Assembly: GCA_003116995.1 (NCBI GenBank)
Contig: BDSL01000010.1
Span: 1,550,001 to 1,614,000, forward strand
From: Yamagishiella unicocca
Taxonomy: Eukaryota; Chlorophyta; Chlorophyceae; Chlamydomonadales; Volvocaceae
Length of the DNA stretch: 64,000 nucleotides
Reading direction: 5' to 3'
Below, piece by piece: positions 11,001-23,277 of this stretch; the stretch's first letter is position 1; each line of letters starts with the position of its first letter. The notes beneath the pieces were generated by a model that saw only the letters and a list, made by a program, of their open reading frames with translations, was not told the origin of the DNA and did not search any database. A program made the position numbers and the translations under genes.

Positions 11001-13650
11001 TGCTCCTTGCCGCTCGTCTCGCTGCCGCGGTTTCTCCCTAGTAAGGCGGCGCGGTTCAAGCCACGCGCCGGCAGCGGCCGCGCGCCACTGTGCATCGGTA
11101 ACGTACCTCCTTTCGAAGGTAACGATTGATACGGCCGGCATACGCGCATGCCGATTTGTCTTCCCTACGGCATACATTGACCCCATAACAGAGGGGTAAG
11201 GCGGGGTTACCGACCTAAGGGGTTGGCTTCAGTTGACCGACCAGGCATTAACCCAGCCATAACCCAACCCAGCTTGGTACCTGAGTCAGTTACATGTAAA
11301 GTGCATCCAGCACATAACACACACGATGTAATGCACGGTTACGTATCAGCGGCGTGAAGACATTGGCTGTCGCCATTGACAGTCAGATTCCAGTCAACCG
11401 TACCAGTTTGGGACGTATGGCCCCCGCGCGAAGACAGGCGATCCCCAAAGAGTACAGTAAATCACTATAAAAGTTTCAGCAATGGATGCTTACGTTCAGA
11501 CGGCTTGAACGTCGCGTGCACGATGCAAGATATATTTTCAAGCCGTCTAAACATAAGACAACGGGGCATGTGCAAATGTGCGCCCCGCAATACTCACTGC
11601 TTGTGGGCGGCATTCGTCGGCACCCGGGAACGCTGGGCCCAACCGTGGCATCTGAGAAGCACTTATTGTAGGGTTCTTAGAGTCCGAGGGGGGTGTCTCG
11701 ATCGGCCTTGTCACTGCGTTTACGAGGGCGCGGTTGCGAACGCAAGAAACGGACATGGATGGGGCCGAAGGGGGCGGGAGGAGGAGCGCTGAGGCAGCCC
11801 GGCGGGTTGTATGGCCCGATTGTCCGTCGTTTTGCCGCCTCATGTTTGCAGTGGGGTGGCTTCACCTGAGCCGTTCGTGTGTACGATATGCTTGCTAACG
11901 TTGTTGTTGTTGTAACGGTGTGGATGGCTCGGCACTGGACACTGCGAGTCCTCGTATGGGGCCCCATAATGGGGCCCCATAATGGGGGGGGCGGGGTATC
12001 CAGGATGGCGGGGAGGCGGGGGAGGCCTCTCCGCTGACTGGGCACTCGACTGGGCGAAGGGCGCCCAGCCGCACGGTATGAGGGTGCGGGCTGCTAGAGC
12101 GCCTTCCTCCCCCGGGCTTTTTTAACGATTTTCTCAACAACATGGTAGGCCGCAAGCCTGACTGAGCTGGGCGGTGAGTGGGCCTTCTGAGGTGCTCGTC
12201 TAGCTAATAAGGTAGCATTGCATAACGACGGGATTAATGTGCAACGGCAGCCTCATTGGTGATTCTGGCTGTGTACCGTTAGGTGACGTTGGCACGCTGT
12301 CCTAAATGTGACGTCGGTCTGCCGGATCATTGCCCCGGGGTATACTGCGCTGCAACACAGCTCTTTGGATCGCGTAGTTTCATTTCATTCCGGCCGTACC
12401 CAAGGCACAGATCCGTGCCCAGATCAGATCATCTGTAAACGAACCACGAGTATACACAGACCGGTAACCCACTAAATGGGGATGTAGTCAACAAGCAGCA
12501 GCCCCCCTCAGAAGGGCGTTCAATTGCCAGTTGTTTGCAGCGGGGTTGCCCCGCATTGAAGACGCCCTGGAGCCAACATCCCCTCCCCGCGCCCGAGCCC
12601 AAACCACGCCTCCGGTGTAAAAATACTCTTAAATTCCCTACACGCGTGACACCCACAGCACCTCCAGAGGCTCGTTGCCCAAACCACATTTCGCGGTAGG
12701 GGTCACAGTCGCATTCTCCGCTTCCATACAAGTGTTGCTCGTGTCAGCAAGAACCTCCGTGGCGGCAGCCTCAGACCAATGCTCCCAGAGTATCGCAATT
12801 AACCATAAGCAGCATCGCCGCGTGTTTCTGCGGCCACTCCATGCCTGCGCACGTCATGTATATGTTGCAAGTGGTGTCACTGCTCAGACAGGCAAACCAG
12901 AGGCCATCAGAACCACCACCGCAATAATACCAACAACAACAACAACAACCAGTGCCGGACATTCCCCCACCACGCTCCGTCCGTGTGAGCAGCCGTGAAG
13001 GTGGTTCAATTGAGTTTGTTGAACGCAGTTGTTTACGGCGGGCGGAACCGGCCCCAGGAAATGGACCTGCAGGGCTGTGGCCAGCTCAGTTGGGGCATCA
13101 AACAGGCCACCTTCCAACGCAGGCAGCCGTGTTCAAGCCATCCGAAGATGCCGCACGATACCATCGGCGTGGAGGCTCTCCTAAAGTTGCATTTTTGGAA
13201 CGAAGAACCTCTGCAAGCACAAACAAGTCGTGGAAAACCTATAGGATACCCATTTGGCCTGCGTATGGCGCCTTTACTTGTGCCATACGTGGCTCAAGGC
13301 CCCGAAACCACAGTTCACGCCATCAATTGTACATCAAGCAAACGCGATGAATATGCGAGGCGTTGTCTGGTGCAATAGAAACGAGCTGCCAATGTCATGG
13401 CTCGCCTATTGCCGTCCGTCGCTGGACACGTTTCCAAGTCACTGCTTTCATGCGGCTCTGCGCAAAGCTCGTTCGACGATATTGGCTTGTGACAGCAGGG
13501 CCCTGCCACCAATACTTGCTTACTGCTTATATTAAACCACAATGGGGCTGCGGGGCCCGCCTTCGCGCGGCCAGCCACTACACACCGTACAATGGAGGGG
13601 TCTGTACGGCATCAGCTTCCCCGTAATACTCGGTCACCGTTTGAAAGTAG
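8072..13650. other. Long gene-poor stretch
   Basis: No recognisable gene. Contents noticed: a 13-bp tandem repeat at 8749-8785 flanked by two direct copies of TACCGGTAACTCAG, a GT-rich tract near 9943-9966, loosely repetitive CTGGGCTGACC sequence at about 10100-10400, and two tandem copies of GGGGCCCCATAAT near 11958-11984. A minus-strand segment near 12990-13110 reads GGLFDAPTELATALQVHFLG and could be an isolated exon or relic, without a family assignment. Confidence 0.4.
8739..8799. repeat. Nested direct repeats with ACCGGTAACT motif
   Basis: Two to three copies of CAGTTCGCAATAT are bracketed by two copies of TACCGGTAACTCAG. Similar ACCGGTAACT words recur near 10519 and 18356, so a short dispersed element is possible. 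Confidence 0.6.
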
Positions 13651-16600
13651 TCACGACGAGTGTGATGCTGTCTCGGTGGGAGCGGGAGGGCGGACGCCAG
13701 CAATGGCGCTGATGACGCGATCCCGGGTCCTGTGGCACATGCACGCCAGGTCCCCGCCCCACAAGAACGTCTGGCGGGGCAGCGGAGGGTGTCGGCGGGA
13801 TGCACACACGTCAACAGTTAATGGTGTAGACCGGGTGCGACCGACTGGTAGGTTTCAGCTCAAACGTGCACAGCGGCGGACAGGGAGGAAGTTGGGACAT
13901 AATGATACCTTCCCATAAGCCGAGCGATCTAAGAATGGCAACTGCGCAAGGCACACCAACAGGGTCACCCGCCTAGCCACCCCCTGCCACACCACGTCCC
14001 CGATTCGCCCACCTTCATGAGCCCCTTGCCCTTGATGTCAATTCCTTGCCCGCGTGCCTCCCACGGCTCGTCGGGCAGCATGGCCATTGTGGCCTGTATG
14101 CCGGGGGTCCGCAAGGATGAGACGTCAGCGTGGTGTTACAAAGGAGCATAGGGGCAGCCAAACATGGATCGTGGTCTCGGTGGTCGTCAACGTCCGCCTT
14201 AGCTTACCGCTTCAACAAAGCTCCTGCCGCTCCCCCAGTTCCCGCCCCACTGCGCTCGCCTCACCTCGCTGGCGTGTACCTCCCCCGGCACGCCCGTGCT
14301 CTCCATGCGACTGGCGGTGTTGATGGTGTCGCCGAAGAGGCAGAAGCGCGGCATGCGGCGGCCCACCACTCCGCTCATGCAAGGCCCGCTGTGCACCCCG
14401 ATGCGCAGCTCCACCGGGTCGCCAAGCGGAGTGCGCAGCCGCGAGGCCACACTGATCATCTGCTGCGCGAAACGAAGCACCTTGGCCGCGTGGTTGGGGT
14501 CGAAGCCGCCCAGCAGCATCTCGTCACCGTGGCCGGGCCGCGCAAAGAGGCCGCCGCATACCATGTAGCAGTCTGCGTGGGCGCGACGGCGGATGGGCGC
14601 AGGCAAGCAAGTAGGGCGAGGAGGTAGGGGCACAACACCGCTCGTTAGAGCAGCTTGGGATGACAGAGGCCTTACTTGAGCCATATGCCGGCGTGGGGCT
14701 TGTGCCATGCATACGCCGGCATGAAATAACGCACGCATTCACATACAACAATCGCAACGCTGCGCATTGTGTTTTGTGTTTGCAAAGCTTGAAACATTTG
14801 CTGTGCCCCTCCACCCCCACCTCCGTACACAGCAATGTATTCGTCTTCGGTAGTTGACCCACCCACTCACCTCCGATGGTCTCAACCTGGCCAATAACGA
14901 CGAGACGTGCGGGAGGGGAAAAAGGGCAGGAGGGGCGCATACCGTCAAACACTTGTTAGATGGGCTTCCGGACATCATCACGGTGTTATCTGCCACCCGC
15001 AATGAACACGTAAGCCCTCAACTGGCTACGCACTAACAGCCTTGTTCCGCAGGGCGTCCACTCCCTGTGCTGGTTGCGCTAGTTACCGGCCCCGTGCACC
15101 CTACTTCGCCACACCTTGTAGCAGCCGCACTCGTCCAGCAGCAGGTCGAAGGCGTTGTAGAGGGTGTCCAGGAAGAGCATCACCCGGGCGGGGTGCAGCT
15201 GCTGAGACATCGTCGTGAAGCCCTTGACTGCGGGAGTACGACAGCGAGGAGCGGAAAGGAGCGAATATTGAGCTGCGAAAGGAAGGGTGAGCACGCAAGT
15301 ACCACCACCCGCCATCTGCTGCCCACTAGGTCCGGCTGGAAGCCGTACCATTACCGCGCCTTGTGCAAGTGCAAGCCGGCCGCCACAGTCCGGCATCGCC
15401 CCCATACGCACCCACTGCCCCCACCACGCGCCTCCTCAATTTCTGCACTCACTATCCGCGAAGAGGACGGTGACCTGGTCGTGCCACGTGGCCAACGACA
15501 TGACCTGGCGGCGCGTGAGCTGGATGGCGCTGTCGCTGTCGCTGGTGTCGTCCATCATGAGATCCAGCGGCTGCGTGGATCCATCCGGCATCATCAGCAG
15601 GACGGATCCATTGGCCATCCCAGCCGCATCCGCTGCCGCACCCCAGGATCCACTCCCGAAACGAAAGTTGGACATTGAGAGCCGGTGCTGCGAAGGGCGG
15701 TGCGGGTGCTGTGCCGCGCGCTGCGGCGAGAACACCTTGGGCGCCGCTTCAGCTTGGCAGGCGGTGGGGGTTCCGGTCGGTGTTGTCCCGGGCGTGGTCG
15801 GTGGCGTGGATGCGGAAGTGAAGGCGTCCATCATTGCCGCGAAGTTGGAACTGTTGGCGTCACTGCCGCCTGTGGCAAGGTTGCTGCGAGTGCTGCGGGC
15901 GCTGTCGCACCCGTCCTGGTCGGCTTCGGCTGCCTCATCCGTGTCCTCGGCTAGCATGACGTCAATTACCTGCGACACAACGTACGGCAGCGAGCGGAAC
16001 CACCAGCATTGTCGTTGTGCCCTGTTGTACGGCGATTCCAGGATCCCAGCCGACCCTGGAGCACACCCCGCGGCACATCTCCAACCGTGAACTGAACTGG
16101 ACGCGCCTACTTCCGGCCCGTCGGCTGCACCTGCCAGGCGTGAAGGCCTCACCTGTTGTGGCAGGACCTGTTTGAGCAGCGCCTGCTGCTGCCGGTGCAG
16201 GTGGGCCACCTGCCGCTGCGCCAGCACGGTGGCGGTGACGTCGGTCTCCGCCACTATGAAAGACGGGGTCAGGTAGATCGGATCACGCAGCCGCGAGATC
16301 TAAGGGCCGCCGATAAAGTGCACGGGCGGAGCAGCAGGATGGGAGCACAGTTACAGCGAAGGGTGAAAGAGGGAGCTGCGCAGCAGGCGACCGCCGGGAC
16401 AACCGACATGCTGGATGTGTGACTCAGTACCAGGGCAGGAAATGGTGCACCATAGCCCTGTTCGCTGCCTTGCAGGCGCCGCCACCCAGCCCCACTCCAG
16501 TCTCCTTGCCCTGCCCGCCACCCAGCCCTGACCTGCACGTCGTGCCACCTCTCCTCGCCATCTCGCAGTTCGAGCCACATGCGCAGCGCGGGGCTGTCGC

Positions 16601-17328
16601 TGATGCACAGGCGGCGAGACCAGGTGCGCCCGGTGGCCGTGACCGCGCGCATGTCCTCGAGCGCGGAGGGGTCGCTGCAGAAGAGCTGCGACAGGTAGTT
16701 GAAGCGGGCGCTGCCGGGGAGCCGAGCCTCGTACCTGCGACCGGGGTGCGACCCAACGTAAGTCAGGCGAGGTGGGGCGCACGTCCAGGGAGGACCCCAT
16801 GCTGGCTGAGGGTGGTAAAGGACTGCGCAGATGTACGACACGTAGCCCCAGGAGCAAGGCAGGGGTCGAAACCCCCAGAGACATGTGGGGTCAGCCGGGC
16901 GGGTCCCGTCCCGTCCGCGTATCGACTTAAATCCCACACCCGTCCATGTATCATTTGCACCCGGGCCAGTGCAGCATCGGGCTTCTCCGGATGCGCGAGG
17001 ACCGGAAAAGGTTCGGGATGCACGGCCGGTGGGGCGGGCGCTACAGTGCCGTACACCCATCCGTGGGTACGGCCGGTGGGGCAGGCGCTACAGTGTCGTA
17101 CACCCATCCGTGGGTACGGCCGGTGGGGCAGGCGCTACAGTGCCGTACACGCACCCGTGGGTACCGATGGCGGAGGAGCTGGCTGCGTTCTGCATCATCA
17201 CGACGCCCTCGGCATCCACCATCGTGACGGGGTTGGGCGTGTACTTGAGGCCCATGTAGTCTCGCATCATGCTCTCATACTGCCGGGCCGCCGAGTCGGC
17301 GACATCAATGATCGATAGATAGCCCAGC
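13651..17328 (-). CDS. PAS-guanylyl cyclase (class III, CYG type), nine 3' exons
   Basis: Exons in order: 17155-17328, 16533-16734, 16153-16299, 15453-15969, 15115-15227, 14871-14886, 14265-14572, 14013-14093, 13651-13770 (TGA at 13651). All have GT donors and AG acceptors, and phases match throughout. Exons 1-3 carry a PAS-like sensor ([18 protein letters not shown] through [17 protein letters not shown]), followed by a coiled linker [19 protein letters not shown]. Exon 4 is a low-complexity insert ending VTVLFAD. The cyclase core then reads [55 protein letters not shown] and IDIKGKG. Both metal-binding Asp (FADI, GD), the transition-state Asn/Arg (NTASR), and the Glu (VET) and Cys (FCLFGD) that select guanine are present, so cGMP synthesis is expected. 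The PAS-cyclase part should be cytosolic. Volvocine algae carry many such genes. The 5' part continues upstream but is only partly resolved. Confidence 0.88.
14871..14886 (-). other. 16-nt microexon of the guanylyl cyclase
   Basis: Between a CAG acceptor and a GTGAGTGG donor lie 16 bases encoding Val-Glu-Thr-Ile-Gly plus the first base of the metal-binding Asp codon. Without it the flanking exons (15115-15227, ending at a codon boundary, and 14265-14572, starting with two codon bases) do not join in frame. It carries the guanine-selecting Glu. Confidence 0.85.
17023..17163. repeat. 47-bp tandem repeat, 3 copies, overlapping a splice donor
   Basis: Copies at 17023-17069, 17070-17116 and 17117-17163. 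The last copy covers the 3' end of the PAS exon and its donor; there CATCC is changed to GCACC, producing the strong minus-strand donor GTGCGTG. The other two copies are entirely intronic. Confidence 0.9.
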
Positions 17329-17653
17329 CTGCCGCGGCAGAGGAAGGCGCACAGCCGGGAGCGATCGCAGGAGGGTGCGGGAGTAGTTGCGCCAGGGAAG
17401 GGAAGCACCGATTTACTGACGCCGATAAGCACAGCAAGAGCAGTGCGATACGGCCCCGTACAGGTGCGTTGAGGGGCCCAGGAGGCGATATGAGCGAGGC
17501 GAACCCCAGGGTGGAGTCCCCCGGGTGGCGAGGCACGCAGTGACCAACGGGGCTGTCAAATGGATTGGTGGAACCACACCCTTAAGCTAGGCACCAATGC
17601 CAACCGGACGACCCCACCGCCCTTCTTAGACCAGCGCACATACCACAATATCA

Positions 17654-19185
17654 TCATGTCGCATCAACCCGTACATATACAAGATTGGACGACCTCCCGC
17701 TCAGACCAGACAGCTCCACTACGGTACGGTACCTGGGGGTCTCCGCCGTTGGTGGTGCATCTGGTGCCTGTCCTGCACCTGCAGCCAAGGGAGAGAGGCC
17801 AGCAGTCCTGAGATGTGCGGCCCCGCTTTCAGGCACACTCAGCTGCAGTCCCAGCCCCGGTCCCAGCCCCGCGCTCTCACCAGACGGCCGGGCACCGCCG
17901 TCCATTGCGCCGCCTCCGCCCTCACCTCCTCCACCCTCACCGCCTCCACCCTCACCGCCTCCACCCTCACCGCCTCCGCCCTCACCGCCTCCGCCCTCAC
18001 CGCCTTCACCCAGCCCGTTGTAGATAATGACTGGATAGAGCCTAAGGAGGAAGGTGTACAAGGATCGACGATTGGACGATTGGGCGCACGTTATGTTGTC
18101 AGCAAGATGGGCGGCTGCCGCTTGATCGGATACTAATCACCGTGGCGCAGTGGCCACAGCAAGACAACGAGGGCACGAAACACCGCACCTCCTGGGAATT
18201 TCGAGGGCAGCCCGCAAAGCAAAGCAACGATTGCAAAGCCCTTCCCCAACACTGGAAAAATCTCAATACCTCAGCAAATCGTATCCCCAGCAGCTTACCC
18301 TAGCTGAAAAAGTTATTTTGCCTCGCAGCTGCCATGTAGAAGCAAAATACACTATACCGGTAACTGCGCCTACTCGCTGTCGACCTGCCGTGTGTGGCGC
18401 CACGGGCTCTTCCCACTCGCTCACCAAATGCTTATCAGCTCTGCTGGCCGGTCCGTGTGGTAGACGACGCTGCGGAGGATGACGGGGGCCGCGTCTCCTC
18501 CCACCAATAGCAGCTTCAGGAAACCGACGAAGCACGACCTGACAGCAGCGGCATTGGGGCTCAGGCTGGACCACGTCCGCAATTGGGTGCCCGGCGGCGC
18601 GTGTGGCCGATACCTACATGCCCACCCACGGCTGGTGCGCTGACTGCCCTGCCCCTCCCTGCTGCCCTGCCCTGCCCCTCCCTGCTGCCCTGCCCCTCCC
18701 TGCTGCCCTGCCCTGCCCACGGAGGCACTGACCTCATGGCCGCGTTTCGGTCAATGGACTCCGTTATTCCGCGAATGGCAGCTTCCATGTTGGGACAGTC
18801 CACCATCCTGCAATCGTGCAGTGGCGTAGGAGGCGGTATTGGTGGTGGAGTTGTTGGTAGTTGGAAAGGGAGTTGGAGACGGAGGTGGAGGTGGCAGCAA
18901 CAGCACAAGGGCGTTAGCCTGTCGCGTGTACGGCACATGCAGAGGGGCCCAGGCGGGTGCGGCACCGCCAGCGGGCGTGAAACAGCCCCCCGGACGGAGC
19001 GTGTAGCGGCCGAGGTCAATTGCACTGCGAGCGGCCACATCCCCAACATACTGTCCACATCTCAAACCCTATCTAGCTACAAACCTGCAATGTTCCGTAG
19101 ACACGTACAGCATCCGTTGGCCCCAAGGGCCGCACAGCGCTCGCTCGCTGCGTTGACCTACAGCTTCGATCACGGACACTGTGAC
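17654..19185 (-). CDS. Probable upstream exons of the guanylyl cyclase
   Basis: Four exon-like segments chain with compatible phase: 19085-19185 (VTVSVIEAVGQRSERALCG...), 18733-18807 (MVDCPNMEAAIRGITESIDR), 18425-18565 (SPNAAAVRSCFVGFLKLLLV, then VGGDAAPVILRS), and one starting at 18041 (LYPVIIYNGLGEGG). The last stays open through a Gly/Glu-rich repeat to a stop at 17654. Acceptors are GCAG, TGCAG, CCAG and TTAG; donors are GTTTGT, GTCAGT and GTGAGC. Helical Leu/Val-rich sequence followed by the LYPVIIYNGL-like stretch fits the sensory N-terminal region of Chlamydomonas CYG proteins, but I could not identify a transmembrane segment or connect the final segment in phase to the PAS exon at 17328. 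More exons may lie up to about 20 kb (for instance GEINFGGLSERARQ near 19540-19590). Confidence 0.5.
17925..18015. repeat. 15-bp coding minisatellite (Gly/Glu-rich)
   Basis: Six or so copies of CCTCCGCCCTCACCG, with CCACC variants, encode a GGEGG-type linker on the minus strand. The period is a multiple of three, so copy-number change would keep frame. Confidence 0.85.
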
Positions 19186-19724
19186 CTGCGCCGGTGCGGG
19201 TAGCAAGGCACGCACGAAGGTGGGTTGTGGATTGTGGGAGTTGACTTCTGTGGATAAACGCTTACGCTGAAAACGCTGACGCGGAAAGTCGACATACCCA
19301 GAGTGAATACTGACAGCATGTCCAGTGGCCGCAGCGGCGGCGAATAGCTGCCATGGCATTCGGGTACCAAGATGATAAGGGTATGGCATATAAAGGAACA
19401 AACGCGCCGATACCTCTAATATGTATGCCCAGGGTTTGCCAGGGTGCAACCTGTATGCCATGCAGTGATGGGGGGAAGAACCAATGTCTAGGAAGTGACG
19501 GCCGCAAGCCGGTACGAGCATTCTACAGGGCTAAGACGCGGATCCTGTCTGGCCCTCTCGCTAAGGCCGCCGAAGTTGATCTCACCTAAGAGAGGAAGAG
19601 AAGGACATCCACCACGGCACCAGCATATGCGAGGGACGACAGAGGAGCGAAAGAACGTCAGCACGCGACGAGGAGTGTGTGTTATGGGTGGTAGGTTGTA
19701 GGCTGTGGGCCGTGGATTGTGGGT

Positions 19725-19822
19725 GAACTGCTTGAGGGCGGGCGAGGTTGCGTGATGGTGGGTGAGGGTGCGTGAGCGTGCGTGGGGGTGGGTGAGGGTG
19801 CGTGAGGGTGCGTGATGGTGCA
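19725..19822. repeat. GGTGCGTGAG-type minisatellite
   Basis: Irregular tandem repeats of GGGTGAGGGTGCGTGAG and shorter variants. No coding role seen. Confidence 0.8.
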
Positions 19823-21014
19823 GTTCGATGGGCGAGCTGAAACATGCATGGCATGGCTCAATGGACGAGCCAAAACACACACGTTACTTCTGAAGCGCAC
19901 GGCCTCTACAACACGAGCTCAAACGGAACCGCTCCGACCCGGTGCTGCCCCACTCGCCCCGAGCCCCTCATCCACCACGCACTCGCCTTGAGGTCAGCCC
20001 GCTCCGCAACGTGCCGTACGCTGTCCAGCGTGATGCCGCGAACCCCTGCCCCGCCACAAGCGGAGGGCGGCAGTGGCGGATAGCAGCAAGTGGTGGGGCC
20101 GGCGCCGGTCCCCGCCAGCCGCTGCTGCTCCTCTGGCGACAAAAAGACTGCGTTTCAGGACACGGGCGACACAGGGCAAGGAGCCTAAACGTCGCGGTCG
20201 CGGCCATAACCTATCCTGTCGGTGGGCTCATAAGGAATCTGATGGGAGCGCAAGCCACGCCGCAAGCCGCGGCCACAATGACGTCCGACCCATAGCACCC
20301 AAGCCGATACAGCAGCGCAGGCCGCCTTGCTGTGGCGGGATCAAGGTAGACGAACCATGTCGGGCCGGCGTCGCTGCGGGTGTGACAGCATGGCACTGTA
20401 TCCACGTTGGGCTTAGCCCCTGGCACCACGGCGACTCTGGCAGGGCATGTGAAACGTGCGCACGTAGCACCAGGGGAACAGCACCCGTGTGACTGCGCCC
20501 TAGAAATCGACGCCGCCTGGTAAACTCCAGTACGGAATTTGCATGTGGTTGGCACGCAGCCAGCCAGACCAAGCAACTCTGCTTGGCATGCTCAATCCTA
20601 AAGCTCTAAGTCACGCCGCCCTACCTCACGCCCCATACAACTCCGCCCGGCCAGGGATGAAGACCACAAGTCACTCCAGGGGCTTCCCTAAAAGTGGTGG
20701 CAATGGTGCGCGCCCCGTGGGTTCTCATGGGTTTCGTACTTTTCTTTGGTCATGCGGCCTTTAACACCTACCGCTCGCCGCCGAATAAAATTGTTTTTGG
20801 CCATTACGAAAGATCTACCAACTGCCAGAATTTTCCAGGTCGCCGAATGAGGCAGATGCGCGCTTCGGTACTGCCGCAAACACAGCGTGATACCCAACCC
20901 GAAGGATGGTGCTACCCGTGCGTACCCGCCTCCGAAACGTCCTCATCGTATGGATACAATTACCTCGGCGCCGTGGTTCGTCCCGTGCATATAATGCAGA
21001 AATGCACCCCGCAC

Positions 21015-21321
21015 CTTCGTCGAGGTCAAGCGGGCTAAAGGGCGCATCGCCGTTGTACGAGCCTTCCTGCAAGCTGCTCCGGCCAAGCTCCAGCAGTTGC
21101 ACCTCAAGAGCATGTCGAGCTTGGTGAGCCTCTTTCAGCTGCGCTCGCAGACTGCCTACGTCTGCACTGTGGGCCTCTGCCGCAGCTCTCACATCTTTCC
21201 GCAAGGCGGTGTTCTCCAGCTGCAGACGTAAATATTCAGATGTGAGTAAATCGTTGTCCTCTTTGAGCTTGTCGATAGCATTTTGGAGAACTGCGACAGC
21301 CCCTTCATCGCGCTCTTCCAT
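21015..21321 (-). CDS. Coiled-coil protein, first exon
   Basis: An ATG at 21321 opens a frame with MEERDEGAVAVLQNAIDKL, then KEDNDLLTSEYLRLQLENTA and further heptad-like Leu/Ala/Glu/Lys sequence, ending in a strong donor (GACGAAG followed by GTGCGGG, exon end 21015, phase 1). About 100 residues would form a nearly continuous coiled coil followed by a Ser/Pro-containing tail (APFSPLDLD). An in-frame ATG 33 bases upstream is an alternative start. I do not recognise the family and could not find the next exon. It may be a separate gene or the far 5' end of the cyclase locus. Confidence 0.5.
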
Positions 21322-23277
21322 CGCGCGGGTTCGCGAGCATACCGCGGACACCACGTTCTATATAGCGCTTAAAGTTATTTGGACATAAAGAAACCTCGAT
21401 GATGTTATTCGGTGCAGATGGAGAGTTGGAGTACCGGTAGACTGACTGCCCAAGGTTCCCTACACAAGAGTATACCGGGTGTGCTTGCATCCATATCTTC
21501 CTCTGAACCGCCATATGTAGTAGTATGCCTGCGGAGGAATTTTCTAGCTTAGTTACGGCAGGCAAGCAAAGCAATCGCGCAACCAGAACCCTCCATGTTC
21601 ATTTGCAATACGTATAGCACCATATGGACGGCCAGCCCTTTCCGGTCGTATGTCAGGAAAGCATGGGGTGAATTTAAAGGGCGTTCGACGTTGTGCGTTG
21701 AAATTGTGTATCGCGCACAAAGTTCTGACGCAGCTACGGCGCGTTGACACTATCGGCGACCATCTAGGAAGATGACGACGATACGCGCGTATGTAAGTAA
21801 GGTTTAGTCACTATTTTCGAGGTTCCGACCTGGCCTGCGGTTGGGAGTTTTTCGGGGTAAGGGACGACTTCAATAAAGGCCTTCAGCAGCGGGGAGTCCC
21901 ATGCTGCGGCAGTATAAAGCAATATCGGTATAACACTGTAACTGATATGGCCAGCAGAGAGGTTGGCCGGGAGTGAGCCTACGTAACAGGACGCCTCTTC
22001 ATGCTTTATGTGGCAGCATATGGCTCTGTTCGCTTCTGTTGCACTTGGTTGCACCCATAACGCCAACTGTTTTCCCATTACGCCAACCTTTGTAAGGCCT
22101 ACACTACAAAACGCCACACGGACTTGCCGCGTAATGACTGGGGGCCGGTTTCCCGGCGGGGGCGACACCGAGAAGAGACGGGGACATGGCCGACGGGATC
22201 TGCGGCCCCTGGTCAGCCAATCGTTAACAGCTATGCCTACCCGAATGCCGACCTGTTTGTTAGGAGGTCAAGCTGCCAACAACCAATCGTGTGCCAACTG
22301 TCGTCGATACCTAATGCAGGCCAGCCTAGTGTCACGACACACAGCGTGCTGTGCAGGGCAGGTGAGCCCAGGCAGCGGAGTTTGTCGAGGATTCGCGCTC
22401 CAGAGGCCGCCTGGAGGTACGCTCTAGTTTTACAGCGATGTGCCAGTACAGGGCTGTTTCTTCCAGACTATGTTTATTGTGGCAACAAACTCCGCTGCCT
22501 GCGCATTCCAGGCAGCGGGCCTAGGTGCGCTCCAGGGATGGCTAACTGCCATCCCTGGAGCGCATCTGCCATTGGCTGCCGACACATGCACGTGTGTCCG
22601 TTGGCCTCGCATCCAACTGCAACGATAGCACTAATATAACTACCGTAATTACCGGCAATCAAAGCCATGCAACCACATCTACTAAACAACGCTAACCCAA
22701 GGGCGCAATACATGCCCTTAGAGAACGCAACTAACGCAACTCTGCACGCGCTGTGATGGTTACTCGCTGTGTCGTGACACTAGCGAGCCATGCCCTGACC
22801 CTGGGTACGCGCTTCCATCCAAACGCGCGACGATGAGTCCACGTTGCTAGGCTGAGCGTCGCGACAGAAGGCAACCCGATTCGCAGCAGCAAGCCCCGAA
22901 AGAGGAACGGAAAGCGGCCGTACGGCGTTGGAAGATTTCAGGTACAAATAAGACAGCCGTCCTGACCGCCGGGCGCAGCCTGGCATCAACACAGGCGAGA
23001 CGTCAGCCCAGCGTTGCTGCTGAACCCCTGGCCGTGTATAGTGCGGCAGCCCACAGCTGAGCATGAACGTACAGGCGTGGCATCAGCGCCGCGTCGTCGC
23101 CAACCAACCGCCCTCCCATGCACAAGTGAGTCAACGCCATGCATCAATCGTGCCAAGCCACGTCAAAAAGAGATCACTGGGTGCAGGGAAGGTGGACCGC
23201 GGTTGCAATATACATAGAGCGCGGCCACCATTCGCCGAGTGTACGGCATTGCAGATGACACGGACGTGATGCACTGC
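21322..23277. other. Intergenic, no gene seen
   Basis: Only chance open frames. The notable element is the perfect inverted repeat at 22526-22564. The sequence is less GC-rich around 21360-21990. Confidence 0.45.
22526..22564. repeat. Perfect 16-bp inverted repeat (hairpin)
   Basis: The arm TGCGCTCCAGGGATGG at 22526-22541 is matched exactly by its reverse complement at 22549-22564 with a 7-nt loop CTAACTG. No T-run follows, so this is not a bacterial-type terminator. Confidence 0.9.

Noticed and set aside
22526..22564. Rho-independent terminator
   Set aside because: No T-run after the hairpin and the host is eukaryotic.
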